Part shown: positions 10,797 to 23,479 of the stretch, one piece after another | Layout of the letters: each line of letters opens with the position of its first letter | How positions within the stretch are numbered: position 1 is the first letter of the stretch | NCBI GenBank assembly: GCA_018907035.1 | Contig: JACCIC010000226.1 | Span: 310,001-374,000, forward strand | Length of the DNA stretch: 64,000 nt | Source of the DNA: Sycobia sp. Sy_11 | Lineage: Eukaryota > Arthropoda > Insecta > Hymenoptera > Epichrysomallidae | Direction: 5' to 3' | The notes under the pieces: model-generated | Database searches by the model: none | Told to the model about the DNA's origin: nothing | The model's input: only the letters and a program-made list of their open reading frames with translations | Translations under genes and position numbers: made by a program

Positions 10797-10830
10797 GAAC
10801 TCAGATCACGAAATTTTTAGCTTTTCTTCT
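10797..10830 (-). mobile_element. Head fragment of the interrupted older SINE
   Basis: GAACTCAGATCAC continues the tRNA-like B-box region that breaks off at 10572. The A-box end is lost after about 10815. Confidence 0.6.
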
Positions 10831-12081
10831 TGTTCTAACAAATAACTTATAGATTTAGGTAGTTTTTTGAAAATGTTCATAAATTTAGGACAATAGAAAT
10901 CATCAGCTTGCATCAAAATATTAACGGGGATTCTGATTAAATATTGCAAAGTGCGCGCTATATTCAATCTTTATATTTTCATAATCTTAATCCAAATACA
11001 ATTTAAAGTATCTAAACATACAGAATTTTATATTTACATATATAAAGCTCAAAAGATACGTTCTCTTGGTTTATCAAAGTGGACTTGTAAGCAGTAGATC
11101 AGTACGTCAATTGACGTTATTGTTAAACTTTATCACGTAGGAGCATTAAATGCTGCTCAAAATGGACGTATACTCTACCATATATACCTGCATTGGCAGT
11201 CAGAATTATTGGTTAAAAAAAGGTAAAATTTTATTTAAAGGAATATAATTGTGCTCATGCCAGAACAATGATTTTATAAACATTTAGCGCACCATTCATA
11301 GCTTTTATTATCGCATTCATCGATATACATTTACTTCTATAATAAATTCTATAATTGAAATACTAAAATTCTATAATAAAACCTTTACTTCATATTGCAT
11401 TATTATGAAGTAATGGTTCTTCAAAATGTGTATTTCTGTCTCTTTTTATACCATTAAAACTCGACATTTTTTTACGTTCAGAAGATTTTTAATATATAGC
11501 AAAATATAAATAAGGAAAGTCATATCATTACCTGTATATATATTAGCAGTTTATAAAAGTTTATTAAAAAGTTCGAGATGTTTTGATTAATCTGTGAAAT
11601 GGTAAATGCTATCGATGATGTTGAATTGTTACAAAAATTTATCTATACGTTATTAATGCATATATGGGTATAACTATGAGATTTAAAATTGAGGTAGGAA
11701 ATGTATATATGTATAATATATTAAAGAATTTTATACAAAGGTTTTTGAATAATGAATAGAAAATTCTCTAAGTGTGACATACAGTATATAGTTAATGCAA
11801 TATTTTTATATTTGCTTTAATTAGTTTTTAAACATTTATATAAGAAAGATAAAAGGCTTTTTTAGAAATATATTTCCATCCCCATATATACAACAATTTA
11901 CGCTTAATACCAATATCTCTGCTTTTGTATAATAAACCTATTAAGCATATATACTTTATACATCTCAAATCAGCTGGTTCTTAATTTTTTTATTTTTCAT
12001 TAAACACTGCATTAAGTTGTATTATTTATTTTCTTTATTTTTTTGTTATTTATACACTCATCAAATAGTATAAAATAATAG

Positions 12082-12085
<4 letters not shown>
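10830..12085. other. AT-rich non-coding DNA
   Basis: No conserved motif, RNA fold or long open frame is visible. Short homopolymers only. Confidence 0.5.

Positions 12086-12136
<51 letters not shown>
12086..12136. repeat. (TA)n microsatellite
   Basis: Uninterrupted TA tract in non-coding DNA. Confidence 0.95.
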
Positions 12137-12139
<3 letters not shown>

Positions 12140-12599
12140 AATAATTGCTTACATTTGTATATTAAGAAGATTAAACATTTCAAAAGATATTTATGAAATT
12201 TCGTATAAAACTTATGTAATTCGAATATATTACTTTTTAAGACGAAGCATTTTATAAACATAAATAATTTTATTGCAATCTGTTTATAATGGAACATAAA
12301 AAAGTCTATTATATTTTCATGTTTGATAAAATCTGAAATTTAAAACAAATTTTCTTAATTTAATTTTAGTTACTAAAAAAAGGATTCCGTTCACTCCTAT
12401 TTTATTTAATTTATTGTTGAGTTCTCTAAAAAATATTAAATAAATCGATAAAACACGAAAATATCATTTACTGTCTGTTTAATTAGTCAGCCGCATTATT
12501 CATCTTAAAATGTTTTATGATTCGTAATTTATTATTTGAAAAGATTATGAATGAAAAATGTCACAACGATATAAATCCTTTTTTTTATTATTTTTCTTT

Positions 12600-12850
12600 A
12601 CAAACAATAATATTAATTTGGACAAGTCTAATTATTAATGATTTGAAATAATAAATATTTTTATCGGTCTTACAGTCTTTATAATATAATATATTAGCTA
12701 AAATAATGACAGTCAGACTGTTCAAATAAAACTTATTACTACAATAAAGTATATGGAAAATTAAAAATAAAAATAAAATAAAATTAATAATAAAATAAAA
12801 TAAAAATAATAAATCTAATATTCTATGTTAGTAAAGGACAACCTGACTGC
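12600..12850 (-). repeat. AT-rich dispersed repeat, copy 2 (inverted)
   Basis: ATATTTTTATCGGTCTTACAGTC followed by AATAATGACAGTCAGACTGTTC, an A/T-only stretch and AAAGGACAACCTGACTGCCC is the reverse complement order of the repeat at 40320-40505 and 58985-59230. GACAGTC-A-GACTGTTC is the palindromic sub-motif shared by the family. Confidence 0.6.
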
Positions 12851-12999
12851 CCCCACCACCTTAAATTTAGAATTACCTGCGTGTCCGACGTTTCGAACCG
12901 TTCTGTACCTTCCCAAGGACTAAACTAAATTGAAAAATCCAGCATGATATTTTATATACAGCATCTCCATTCTAAATTTATTAGTATAACATTTATAGG

Positions 13000-13250
13000 A
13001 ACTCCACCTTCTTCACTTAAATGCGAAATACAAAATTTATATTAATAAGGAATGATAAGTGTTTGACATTTTCAAAGTCGAAAGAATGTAACAAGTTCAA
13101 ACTATGTTCTTTTAGCCCAGATGTACCATTGATGCGTTGCCTATCGGATGTACTCGACGTACCTGCAACGCTTTTTTTCATCGCCAAATACAATTTACCG
13201 AATAAGTTGAGTTAACAAGGTTTCACATCAGATAAATACGGTTAGTGATT
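13000..13250. other. Non-coding spacer
   Basis: A 64-codon frame at 13021-13215 is not recognised. Nothing else is seen before the mariner fragment. Confidence 0.3.
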
Positions 13251-13269
13251 GACCATCAAAATGCAGTTT

Positions 13270-13990
13270 AAGATAAAAAAATCAGTCACCAATGTCGATC
13301 GATGGGATGGCTCCATGTCATGCAATAAACGTCACCTTTCACTTTCACAATATTCTGATAGAATACGTCGAATACAGGTAAGCATCATAACACCAACATA
13401 ATACACAACATTAACCGCTTTGCAATATTGAACGTATTGCTGATAAATAATACCCTTGGAATCGTAGAAAGGGATAAGCATTGTTTTGTTTTTCAATTTT
13501 TCTAAGGGAGATTTTTTCGTTTTAGTCTCATCAGGGGCTTAACATTCGGCAATTTAATGCTTGGTTTCGGGATCATATTGAAAACACCATGTCTCGTGAC
13601 CAGTTACGATAGAATAAAGATAGTTTCGTTTCCCTTTTGGTTTAATTAATGATGTTTTTAGAATTCAAAGCACTTTTTGGGCCTCATTCAATTTATGTGG
13701 ATCAAACAACAAGCAACTCTTTTGGAAAACCCAAATGCTCGGTCAAAATGAGATGAATCGATGCTGCTAACAAATGTAATTCCACTTTCATGTGACGAAC
13801 TGACCATTTTGGCTCATTATTGATGAATTGGCGTACTATCTTGATGTTTCTCTTGTTTATCGCTTCTCTCGGCCGTACGAGATGAACAATCTGGTTGCAT
13901 TATTTTATCTGTTTCCGTAAAAGTTTTACCGAGTTTAAAACAAGATATGATGTTAGCTTTTTGCATAATTCTTATTTTTCGACCAACAAA
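13270..13990 (-). pseudogene. Mariner transposase fragment, multiply frameshifted
   Basis: Reading the minus strand from about 13950: CFKLGKTFTETDKIMQ is the N-terminal mariner helix-turn-helix entry. It is followed in other frames by NNEPKWSVRHMKVELHL, LGFQKSCLLFDPH, then TGHETWCFQYDPET (about 13600), where the first DDE Asp is His. FYDSKGIIY (about 13470) and HDMEPSHRS (about 13290, normally HDNAPSH) come next. The fragment ends before the third acidic residue, and no terminal inverted repeats are found. A mariner enzyme cuts and pastes its element at TA dinucleotides. This copy belongs to a different subgroup from the one at 26.9 kb, judging by its distinct residues. Confidence 0.85.
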
Positions 13991-14099
13991 TAAAAAACAC
14001 CTTGTCACTTTAGGCCCAATAACTTCGGTTGTATTTATCCAAATTAATGAGCAGAATATAAATAGAAGATATCCCTTTTGAATGCGCATGATCAAAAAT

Positions 14100-14960
14100 G
14101 CTTAGTGCCAGTGGTTGAACTACTATTTAAAAAGTCTGGGTGTTTTTTAAATAAATTATTTGAAATCAAGTAATTGAATCATTACATTTTTTTGTCAGAA
14201 ATTTTCCTTGTTATATTATTAATCCACGTTAAAAAAAATATATTTATATAGTTATAGTTATAAAGAATTTTAATTTGAATAAATTTTTTCTACTCATGTT
14301 ATTTGTTTTAGTGCAATCCTAGATTTCTTGTAATCAATGTCTATATATGAACAACTTTATATTTTTCGCCTTTTTGTTTGTACAATAGTCTCATATTTTA
14401 TAATAGCCTCAATTTGTATAATAGTCTTGCCAATATATTAAATATATAAATAGGATAAGGATAAAGGTATACCTGTTGGAAATATCTGAAAAGGCTAAAA
14501 CTCGGAATGGCTTGTTATGGCGTGCCACACATTTGATGCGGAGTTTTACTCAAAATACCGACTTGTATTTCATCAGGGCCAATCATTTTCGCTTTTGTTA
14601 GGAGTCTGAAAATGTATTTTACCCATTCCTTGTGAGCGCATTATGTCTAATAAGATCACAGACCGACCACGAGAATATGTGTGAATCCAAACAAACTTGC
14701 ATTCGCACACACTAAACACATATTTTACTGTTTGCATATTTTTCTTTTATGCACATTACTTCAGCTTAGGCGACAGTCTCTACATTGATTTATTTCATGT
14801 CAGTATTTAATTCATTTGCAATTCTATCTAAAAATCCAGATTTATTCAATTTTTCAAATATCCATTCATTCCTTTGTTGCGTAGCACATTTTTTACATAA
14901 TTTGTAACCAGTGATGTCATCAGTTCACGTCCATTATCATAAGTCTACTAACGTTATCTG
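14100..14960. other. AT-rich non-coding DNA
   Basis: No recognisable coding or repeat signature. Probably eroded LINE or intergenic sequence leading into the LINE fragment at 14970. Confidence 0.4.
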
Positions 14961-14969
14961 GTGTGATTA

Positions 14970-15345
14970 CGCCTATTATTCTCTCAAGCCTCGATCATAA
15001 AAACCAGACAAAAATTGAGTAAGGTGGAAATCTATCTCACCGTGCCGTCTTTGTACCTATGGGACAATCTCAAGTGTAGGCCGTTTGATCCATAGTCCTC
15101 GTTTGCATGTCCTTTATATTTGCCATAATACCAATTTATTTATCTGCGCTTCCATCGGAATGCTCTTCTTTATGATAATCGCATTTCGTTCGTAAATTCT
15201 TTTACGTTTATTCCTTATAACGAAAACTGCTTCTGATGATATAGTCGTGCGCTCACCGTTTGATACTTTGATGACATTTTTTCGTTCGTATTATGGTATG
15301 CCCATACTCCTCCGTATAAAATCATTGAGTTATATCTATACTTAC
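14970..15345 (-). pseudogene. R1/Jockey-type LINE ORF2 C-terminal fragment
   Basis: On the minus strand from about 15345: ILYGGVWAY, then in a second frame KRIYERNAIIIKKSIPMEAQ (about 15200), then RHGEIDFHLTQFLSG (about 15055-15010). This is the post-RT order of R1-like LINEs, and the last block aligns with KHGEIDFHLSQLLTGHG of the LINE at 18.4 kb. The terminal CCHC region is lost after FLSG. Several frameshifts are needed. No 5' part is detectable upstream in 15.4-16.1 kb. Confidence 0.7.
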
Positions 15346-15399
15346 GCACGTTTTTTCCGCTAAATTTTCTGTTTATTAGACCTTTTTCCCCCCTGTTTT

Positions 15400-16860
15400 A
15401 TGGGGTATATTCTACGGTGAGTTTCTCAGTGCGCTCTTAATACCGTACTTGAGAGTACAGTCATAAAACAAATGATACTTGGGCCGACAAAAGTTTGGGG
15501 ACTCATCAGTTAGCTAGCATTGCACGTTTCAGGCGAATATTTTCTTTAAATGTAGTTTTACCATTGGCCCAGTTGCGAGACCGGTCTGACGCCTCCTGAC
15601 GTACCATAAAGGAAATCTGGCTCTGTAGAGTCAATGGAGACTCGTTGAAAATACTCAACAATAATACTCATTACGCTTGACGACATTTAAAAGTCAATTG
15701 AACTAAGGCCTTTGTAAAAATGGTTGATATTTTCTGTTAGCTGCAGTAGTTAGTTCTACGACAAGATAACGCATTTCATGCCTGCCTGGACGGTGGAAGT
15801 CAAAGGCGCGGAGTTTATTCGGTTGCTACGGTGGATGGGATGCCATTGCAAGAAAGCAGAACTGATCCATTACTATTATACCCAGAGGCTGTACATGGTT
15901 TAGACATTTCATTCGATAGGACTTGCCATCTTGATCATGCGGTGAGAGATACTTCCACTCTCGTGCCTTCTCGAACGGAATGCCACTCTGTTGGGGTCAC
16001 GAATCATGGAGTGATTTCTGAATATTGCCCTATATACTTCGATGTCAGGGACCAGTTGAGAACTAATAGCAAAAATGCTCTCAGGGTCTGTTTTTGTAGT
16101 GCGGATGCCTGACGTTAGTTGAATAGTAGATAAAGTGTGTTCGCTAAGCATTGACACTCTACGGTGATGGGTTGATTGGGCTAGAAAGGGAAGCGCTTAC
16201 GCACGTTATCTAGCCGTGCGGTACATACGCCATTCAGCCTTACTTGATAGAGGGGTACAGCACTCATAAATGTACAAAGCACTACGCATCGTGAGACCGT
16301 ACGGTCCTGAGTCAGCGGGCCATATGACAAAAGTTTGGGCCAGAACTGCTATGATAACTCGAACTGGCTAAGTCTGTCTAGAGCTAGCATGGAAGGCTGC
16401 ACATTGATAGAGTGTTGTCAGGCGCTTTTTATTTTTTAATATATTTTCTGGCAACCTTAAATCTCTCGTCTAGTAGTTTTACCATATGGCGACCGAATAG
16501 AACCTAGAGAACTTTAGGCCTTCAATGAATTGAATTGTCGGATGAACTTCCATTATTAAACACAAAAAAAAAATTATTACGAGCGCTATCTTTGTTTTTA
16601 ATTTTAATATTTTCTAGACATATACCCATATACCTATTGTATTTCTATATAAATACATATGACATTAATCATTAACTTTTTATAGATTTTATATCAAATA
16701 GTTAACTAAATAGTTGGCCATATATATTATAATAAAGATTAAAAATTTAGAAAGCGACGGTGTTATTTAAGCACGATTTGATGTGTGTTGAACAGCAACG
16801 CAAGTTATCAAGTACTCAAAGGCATACGCTCATTAGAGTCACCGTCAAAAGTGCGTAGTC
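15400..16860. other. Unassigned mixed-composition segment
   Basis: Overlapping frames at 15831-16112 (+, 93 codons) and 15909-16157 (-, 82 codons) are not recognised. The stretch lies between two LINE fragments and may be eroded LINE sequence. GACAAAAGTTTGGG occurs at both 15488 and 16326. Confidence 0.3.
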
Positions 16861-17400
16861 TAAATCTCCCCCATCGTGATAGAATGAAGACGTACAAAAG
16901 AATTTTATGCAAACCGTAAAAATGCAGCGTCACTTGAGGACCAATATCGTGACATGCGATAGATATCGGAAAGATATCTCGATGACTGGCAGGAAATCTG
17001 GGATAACATCAAAAGGTAGGCTGACACATTCTTACCTATCTAGTGTCAGAAATAGGATCGGGGCGGACTGGATCGGACCGTCGTGATGGTTAATCCAATT
17101 CCTCACTGGGCATGGAGACTTCGAGTCTTATCTTTCTCGTTTCCATCTAAGAGAGAGAGCGATAGCTGCTAATCTGGGTAGGCCGATACTCCAGAGCACG
17201 TACTGTCCGTCTGTGCTAAATATGATGAAGTTAGGAACAGGTTACAAAGGAAGAATAATACCTCTACTGAGGTATGAGCTCTATTGAGCTAAGAGACATA
17301 CGCAGCGCTTGAGAAACTTACAAAAGAACTCCTCCAAACTAAGGAGTTTATTCAAGCAATCGAAAATCTGCTCGAAGCAGAAATCATAGATGAACCTGAA
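16860..17400 (+). pseudogene. LINE ORF2 C-terminal fragment, plus strand
   Basis: A frame-broken sequence reads WQEIWDNIKR (about 16990), then IQFLTGHGDFESYLSRFHLRE (about 17095-17155), then a CCHC-like end with EHVLSVCAKYDEVRNRLQR (about 17196-17250). This matches the terminal domain after the RT of R1/Jockey-type LINEs (WQEEWD, LTGHG, Cys/His knuckle). It is on the opposite strand from the neighbouring LINE at 17.9-21.3 kb, so it is an independent insertion. Confidence 0.65.
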
Positions 17401-17806
17401 TAGGTAGATAGGGAGCTGATAGTTTGGAATTCATAGTCAATTTATACTCTAATCAAATCACATACTTGCAATCAAAATATATACATACATTTATACAATG
17501 ATTATTTTTCCTCTATAAGTAGGTTCTACACCGGTATACAAATCTGTAATAAGAAACCGCAATAAGAAAATAACCAGCCTTTACATTGGTTAATAACTCT
17601 AGTCTCGAATAAGAATGTGTAATAAATAGTTGTTCGGAACCCACTATAAACTGGAGGTACACGGAAGTCACACTGATGTACAGATCTGCAACTAGAAGTA
17701 AAGTTCAGCAATAATGACAAGTTTTGAAGCACAACCGACGGATAAAGCGAAAGCTAGGTGCGGCCGGGAATGTTTATATGTAACAACGCATAACTGAGCA
17801 ACCTTT

Positions 17807-17857
17807 GTGTGTGTGTGTACACACACGTGTGTGTGTGTGTGTGTGTGTGCGTGTGTT
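17807..17857. repeat. (GT)n/(AC)n microsatellite
   Basis: GT repeats, an ACACAC inversion at 17820-17826, then GT again, forming a short self-complementary arrangement. Confidence 0.95.
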
Positions 17858-17879
17858 TTTAATAGGCGTAGGTAGAGCA

Positions 17880-18200
17880 ACCTCTGCACTAGTTGCCTCT
17901 CGAAACCAGCATCCCGCCGGAACTATCCGGGAATATTACTTCGGCGGGGCTGTTAGTTAGCCTATACGGCTCCTCTTCCTATGACACTATCCTACGTCCC
18001 CCATCCACACAAGTGATCAGGGGTTCGGTGTTCGTCCTCTGCATCTCAAAATAGAATCAGCTAGCCTGGTTCAGCCTGGGCCATTCGCCTAATTCTATCG
18101 GCATTTCTAAGTTTGGTCATCACCTCTTTTGCGAAACTGGCTACTGCCTTCCAGTTTTCAGAAGATTCCAGCATTATTGATAGGATACTCTCTGGTCTTG
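17880..18200 (-). other. Probable 3' UTR and ORF2 end of R1-like LINE
   Basis: Non-coding sequence richer in GC than its flanks, immediately 3' (minus strand) of the LINE terminal domain. No poly(A) tail or target duplication is clear, so the exact 3' boundary is unknown. Confidence 0.4.
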
Positions 18201-20290
18201 GCTTATTGATGATGTTCATATTCTCTAATTGGCTTATTGATGATGTTCATCAAGTGCTCACGTTGTGTTCTAAAACGAGGGGAGCTCACTAATATATGAT
18301 CGGCATCCTCAACCATTGTCGAACAGATGAGGCAGAAATCATTATTATCCAGGTGAAAACGGTGGAAATAGAACATAAAACAACCATGTCCAGTCAGCAA
18401 CTGGGATAGGTGGAAATCTATTTCCCCGTGTTTCCTGTTGATCCATCTGTGTATGTCTGGAAGGATACGATAAGTCCATCGGCCTTTGCTAGAATCGTTC
18501 CATCGTTTTTGCCATATTTCTAAGAACGATGACGTTCCACGTTTTCAGCACCTTGTAGAGAATCCACTGCGGCCTTACATATGCTGTGCAGCCTAGCCAG
18601 TTCATCTGCAGCTAAATCGTAAGGAAGCCTTCCGGCAAATACCTCAGCAGCGTCAGTGGATACTGTCCTGTAACCAATAATAATATGTATACGGGAGCGG
18701 CGACGGGTCGCAATGGCCAGCTCACAATACGATTTAATTCCACATGCATGATGCCAGATTGGCGCTGCATACATGCTGACAGAATTAACAACATAAGCAA
18801 ATAGCTTCCTCTGGGGTGGGCGTGGATCACCATTGTTAGGCATGAGCCAACACAAGGCAGCTGAAACTCGTTCCGCTTTTTCACCAGATATCTTTAGTTT
18901 GAAGTTTAACCTGGGGTCAAGCTGTACACCCAAGTATCGTAAAGATGGCTCAAAACTAATGCGGCAGCTACCAATTTTAAGAGTTATACTATCTAGCTTC
19001 TTACGACTGCTGACAAGAACTACTTCTGTCTTGTGCTCCGCTAATTGTAGGCCAGTCGACTTAATCCATCTATTGATGTTGCTGATTGCCTCATTGGCAT
19101 TTTGAGTGAGTTCATCAAGGGTTTTAGCCGTCACTACTAGAGCGATATTGTCGGCGTACCCTACTGTTATTGAACCAGGCGGTTGTGGAATCCTCAACAC
19201 ACCATCATACATAATATTCCACAATAAGGTCCCATAACCGAGCCCTGGGGGACTCCCGCAGTAATCTTATTCGATACAATGCCTTCATCCGTTCGATATA
19301 ATATTATCCTATTCTCAAAGTAGCTGGCCACGACATTCTGTAGATAACCAGGTACTCCGAACTTCTTAAGAGAATTCATAATAGAAGACCAGCGCGCTGA
19401 ATTGAAGGCATTCTTGACATCTAGAGCGACAATGGCACAATACTGTTTAGTACCACCTTTCCATTTCTTACCACTGATTGAATTTCTTGCGGTACACACT
19501 ACCAGTTTAATAAGATCAACTGTTGATTTTGATTTCCGAAATCCAAATTGGCGTGAGTACTGAATGCTTCCAGTCGGCTACATATTATTTTTTAAAATAT
19601 TTTACCTACCGTATCGAGCATACACCATAGCCTGTATGATGACGGATCATCAAGTGACTGATTGCCCTTAGGTAACAGGACTAACCTTTGAGTTTTACAG
19701 CAATCAGGAAAAGCATTATATACTTTTATAAATATAGATGGATTCTTCTGTATCGCCAACTTAACTGCAGCATTAGGGATACCATCAGGGCCAGGGGCAT
19801 CGTTGTCTCTAATCTGAGCGTAAGCATTATGTAGCTTCATTTCTGTTATAGGAGGTATATCGTCCGAGTGTTGCGTGCGCAGTACAGTCCCATGAGTGTC
19901 ATTGGGAAAGAGAGCGGAAACAATCTTATCAATCAATACCGTGCTAGTGGGTTGTATTGGTACCCTACTCAATCGTACCATGACTGTTTTGTATGGTCGT
20001 CCCCATAAGTCATTGTTGACCTCTGCACACAGTTCAAGCCAGCATCGACGTTTGCTTGCCTTAATGGCCTTGACAAGCGGTCTTTGTGCTTCTTGAAATA
20101 AACTATTAAACGCATCACGATGGGTGCGAGTTCTTTCGGCAAGTCTACGTACGCGATGACATTGCTTGCGCAATGCTGCAATTTCATTTGTCTACCAGTA
20201 GAAAGATTGACGATGTTTAAATCCGCTCTTAGTCCTAGTCATCGATGCATCGCATGCTTCAGGGATATGCTTCATGAGTGCATTTGCCAG
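18200..20290 (-). pseudogene. R1-like LINE ORF2: reverse transcriptase and terminal domain, no endonuclease
   Basis: Minus-strand order: ACDASM and YWWTNEIAALRKQC (about 20245-20150) is the linker before RT. APGPDGIPN (about 19800) and RLVLLPKG (about 19680) are RT blocks. VALDVKNAFNSARW (about 19420) carries the first Asp. GVPQGSVMGP (about 19255) follows. GYADNIALV (about 19155) is the YADD site with the second Asp changed to Asn. SLRYLGVQLD (about 18935) follows. The end reads GRWTYRILPD, GEIDFHLSQLLTGHGCF (about 18420-18370) and a CX2C...H...C-type knuckle ending near 18260. The pieces are split by frameshifts at about 19590, 19500, 19220 and 18520. RT would copy LINE RNA at a nicked target. 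The endonuclease domain expected upstream is missing. Confidence 0.88.
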
Positions 20291-20328
20291 ATGGCCTGGT
20301 GCACCATATTCTAAACGCTCTTCTGATA

Positions 20329-21286
20329 TTACTTATAGCAATATGCTGGATGGTTAATCTCCTTTTTTCCTTCACATTTACAAAGTAAACAGCAGGGCTC
20401 GTTTATGCACAGATTGGATAGATGGTCTTTTCCACCGCAGTGCCTGTAAAGCTTAGTTCTGTCAGGGCCCGAGCACACGGCCGCTAAATGGTCAGTCTGC
20501 CAACACCTGAAGCAGCGCTTTATTTCTGTTTTTTTTCGAACTCTGCAGCTGACCCATCCGATTCGAACATGCCCTGCACGTAGTAACTCAGCTGCGTAAC
20601 TATATGGTACAGACACCACCGCCGTCTGAGTACCCCCATAAGCTTGCCGCAAGGAACGAGCGATTAGCATGTTAGTCTCCTTTAGTTCGAAGTGTGTTTT
20701 CAGAGCCTCTAATACTTCATCCTTCCAGTACCTCCGCGTATGTAACTCCTTCATTGGCCTTAATCAAAATCGAATGAGGTCTATTTCGTTCATTAAGCCT
20801 GCGTGCACTAGGTAATTCTTTATCTTTACCTTTGGGCTTCTTGCGCTTGATGGTCTGCCATTGATTTTCCTTGGCCTCAGACTTTCCTGTAGGTACTCCA
20901 ACCGACTTTGGTGGTCTTCTTAAGCCCAGTAATGGTTCTTTCGTCCTTTTGCCACCTACTGTTTTAGGAGTGGAGTCCATCCCTTCGACTGCGCTTCGTT
21001 TGGTATCAGAGCGTAGACTCGGCGTAGTCTGAGTCACCACTTCATGAATATCGGGACGGTGATACTGCAACAGATCATCCTCTGCCATACTGATACATTT
21101 GTATGAGGCATTAATAGAACGAGCAAGATCCTTAATGGTTTTGTGCACGTTATGCCTATCTTTAACAAAATCCAACAGTTGGCTGATCTTCTCACCAAGT
21201 CGCTCCAGATGATTGTTTCTGCACGTGATGGAGATTTCTCGATCCGTCATTTCTTGATCCATCATGACATCTCCTTTAGTACTCAA
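20329..21286 (-). pseudogene. R1-like LINE ORF1 (Gag-like, CCHC knuckles), one frameshift
   Basis: 21286-20717 (189 codons) has an acidic/coiled N-terminus with KTIKDLARSINASY, a basic middle segment (KRKKPKGKDK) and VTYAEVLEG. The frame then shifts by one at about 20720-20750 into 20754-20329 (141 codons). There RIGWVSCRVR is followed by one intact CCHC knuckle, CFRCWQTDHLAAVC (about 20515), a second with its first Cys lost (HCGGKDHLSNLC) and a third partial CCLLC. This is the ORF1 layout of R1-clade elements. ORF1 proteins bind LINE RNA and form the particle. ORF2 sequence starts only about 50 bp downstream. Confidence 0.85.
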
Positions 21287-21599
21287 TGTACTGTCTATGA
21301 TGATGTTTGATTTGCCCTCCTCAGAATCCGAGGGGCTACCACCGACTATAGAGGCTTGGACTCTATCGGAATCGGTGAGGAGATTGACCGGTCTTGCCGG
21401 AGTTACTCCCTAGGGTATATCCTCGTTTATACCAAACATTAATCATAATTGGCCTTAAGTTCGGGAGGCTCTCCCAATTAGCTTTTTCTGTCCGCCCTGA
21501 GTATTTTATTTTCTCAGTGCCCTCTACAAATTGTAGCGAGCCATCCCCTATCCGCAACCTGGGGAGGCGCCAGATGGGAGAAAGCAACAAAACTACACA

Positions 21600-21606
21600 C
21601 TGGTGT

Positions 21607-21643
<37 letters not shown>
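21600..21643. repeat. (GT)n microsatellite
   Basis: Pure GT tract close upstream of the LINE 5' side. Confidence 0.95.
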
Positions 21644-21644
<1 letters not shown>

Positions 21645-21659
21645 CATAGATAACGTACA

Positions 21660-23390
21660 TAATATAGGAGCCTACATCAGAGAACGGTCGAACGGCTATT
21701 CGAAGTTGATCATTTGGAAACCTTCCTGCCTCCTCACGATGATCTTCGCTCTTTTCCGTCGAAGTTGCTCTGTTACAGATACTGAAATGCCGGCGTTATT
21801 GAACTGCTTATCTTTCTATCTCTCCATAATTATCAGAGGCAGATAATTCGTTTTACGTCTAAATGAATATTTGAAAACGTTTAATCCACTTTTCTTTATC
21901 GTGTATTTTTCTTATTTTATCAATATGCGTATAATTGTGTTTTTTACATTTTCACAATTGCACACAATATGTGAGAGAAATTTACAGTTTAATAATAACG
22001 AATGGCTTCAGCCTGTACATTACATTTTGACAATAGATAATAAAAATATTATAAAAAAAATAACACCCAAAAATTGTATCAAAAAATAACACCTAAAAAT
22101 TGTATAATTTTGAGCTAGTATTCCTTTGAGATTTCCACATCAAAGAAGAAAACTTTTGAGGTAAGATTTTGAAAATATGGGTTGTATATGGGAAAGAAAT
22201 TCATAGCCTAATTTATGTAATTTTGCCATCCTCTTGATTTCCTGCCTCTATTGGTTTCTGATATGTGCTTCATTTTCATAAAGCAGCGTTTTTTCCTTCC
22301 TAAGACCGTTCTTTTGAGATTTATTTCATTGAACGCTACAATAATGCTTAGTCACAAACGCTGCTAATTGTCTAATCCTACAAATTGCAATATACCGACG
22401 CCATAATTTTACTGGCCAATCGTATCATCAATAATACAAAATATATACAGGAAATATTTGTCATTAATCGGTTCGATTGCACTAAACACATTGTTCGAGT
22501 ATAAAACTCACATTGCAGACGGCTTGCTTCATATATTTATATATTGTTTATATATTCATGCATGATACATCAAAAGCGTTCCCTTGATTTTTTCATGAGT
22601 ATCATCATTTACGACCATTAAGAATGATTTTGTCGACTTTTTAATTATGTCACCGGTAACAGCTTCTCGTTACTTCTTCTTGTTGTTTCTTCATGTCTTG
22701 TTTAACAGAAAAAGATTTCTCTATGGTTGGTTTTACTCGTACGGAATCCGATTGATCTTTATCAAATAAAATATAGTTTTCAACAGTATTTTTTCGTCAT
22801 AAAGTAATGCCTCATCAACACATATAACGTTATATCTTACAAACTAATTATCCGATAGCTGTAATATTTGAACACGAATCATCTGGATATAATGATAGCA
22901 AGATCGTCTATGTATCCGACTATAAATTTTTTATTCCATCTTAGTGAAGTTACTTTTGTATATATAACTAAATTCATGATTTTATACTAATTTAGTTGAA
23001 AAGTTTATCTTATACCGATAATTTTTTAAGCTAGAAATGGGACGGCCTGTTGCGAATAAAACAACCTTAACATAACCAGTTTTACTTTTGATTTTTTTAA
23101 GAATCATATTTAAGAATCATTGTATATAAAATTTGTTACATAAGAATTTTAGTTTTAAAGATAAGCTATCAAGTGTATATTAACAATATAGAGCAAAATT
23201 ATCACAAAGAATAATTTTGAATTGTAATTTTGATACTTAAATTTTTCATTTTTAAGCCAAAGTAATAGTTATTTATCAACCAAGCACCTCTAATGATCTT
23301 CAATCTATAACTACTATTTATGACTTAAAATTTTCTCGGATACAATGGAATATATTATATTATACAGTATTATCAGGACACGACAACGGC
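21660..23390. other. AT-rich non-coding DNA
   Basis: No motif I recognise. The minus strand around 22560-22810 keeps short open pieces, but no family is identifiable. Confidence 0.4.
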
Positions 23391-23479
23391 ATTGCTCTTG
23401 AAAATTCATCAAAAGAAACCTCTCATTCATTATCCTTTTATTCGTTGTACAACAAATAAGCATATAAAAAGCGACGCAC

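Noticed and set aside
13515..13545. CTGATGAG followed by AAAACGAAA on the minus strand, resembling hammerhead cores
   Set aside because: It lies in the mariner coding region (P-D-E-T-K-T), has no pairing stems around it and lacks the correct GAAA placement, so it is a coding coincidence.
15488..16345. GACAAAAGTTTGGG twice, with GCTAGCAT nearby each time, as possible LTRs
   Set aside because: Similarity is limited to short words, the spacing of the words differs between the two places, and no retroelement coding sequence lies between.
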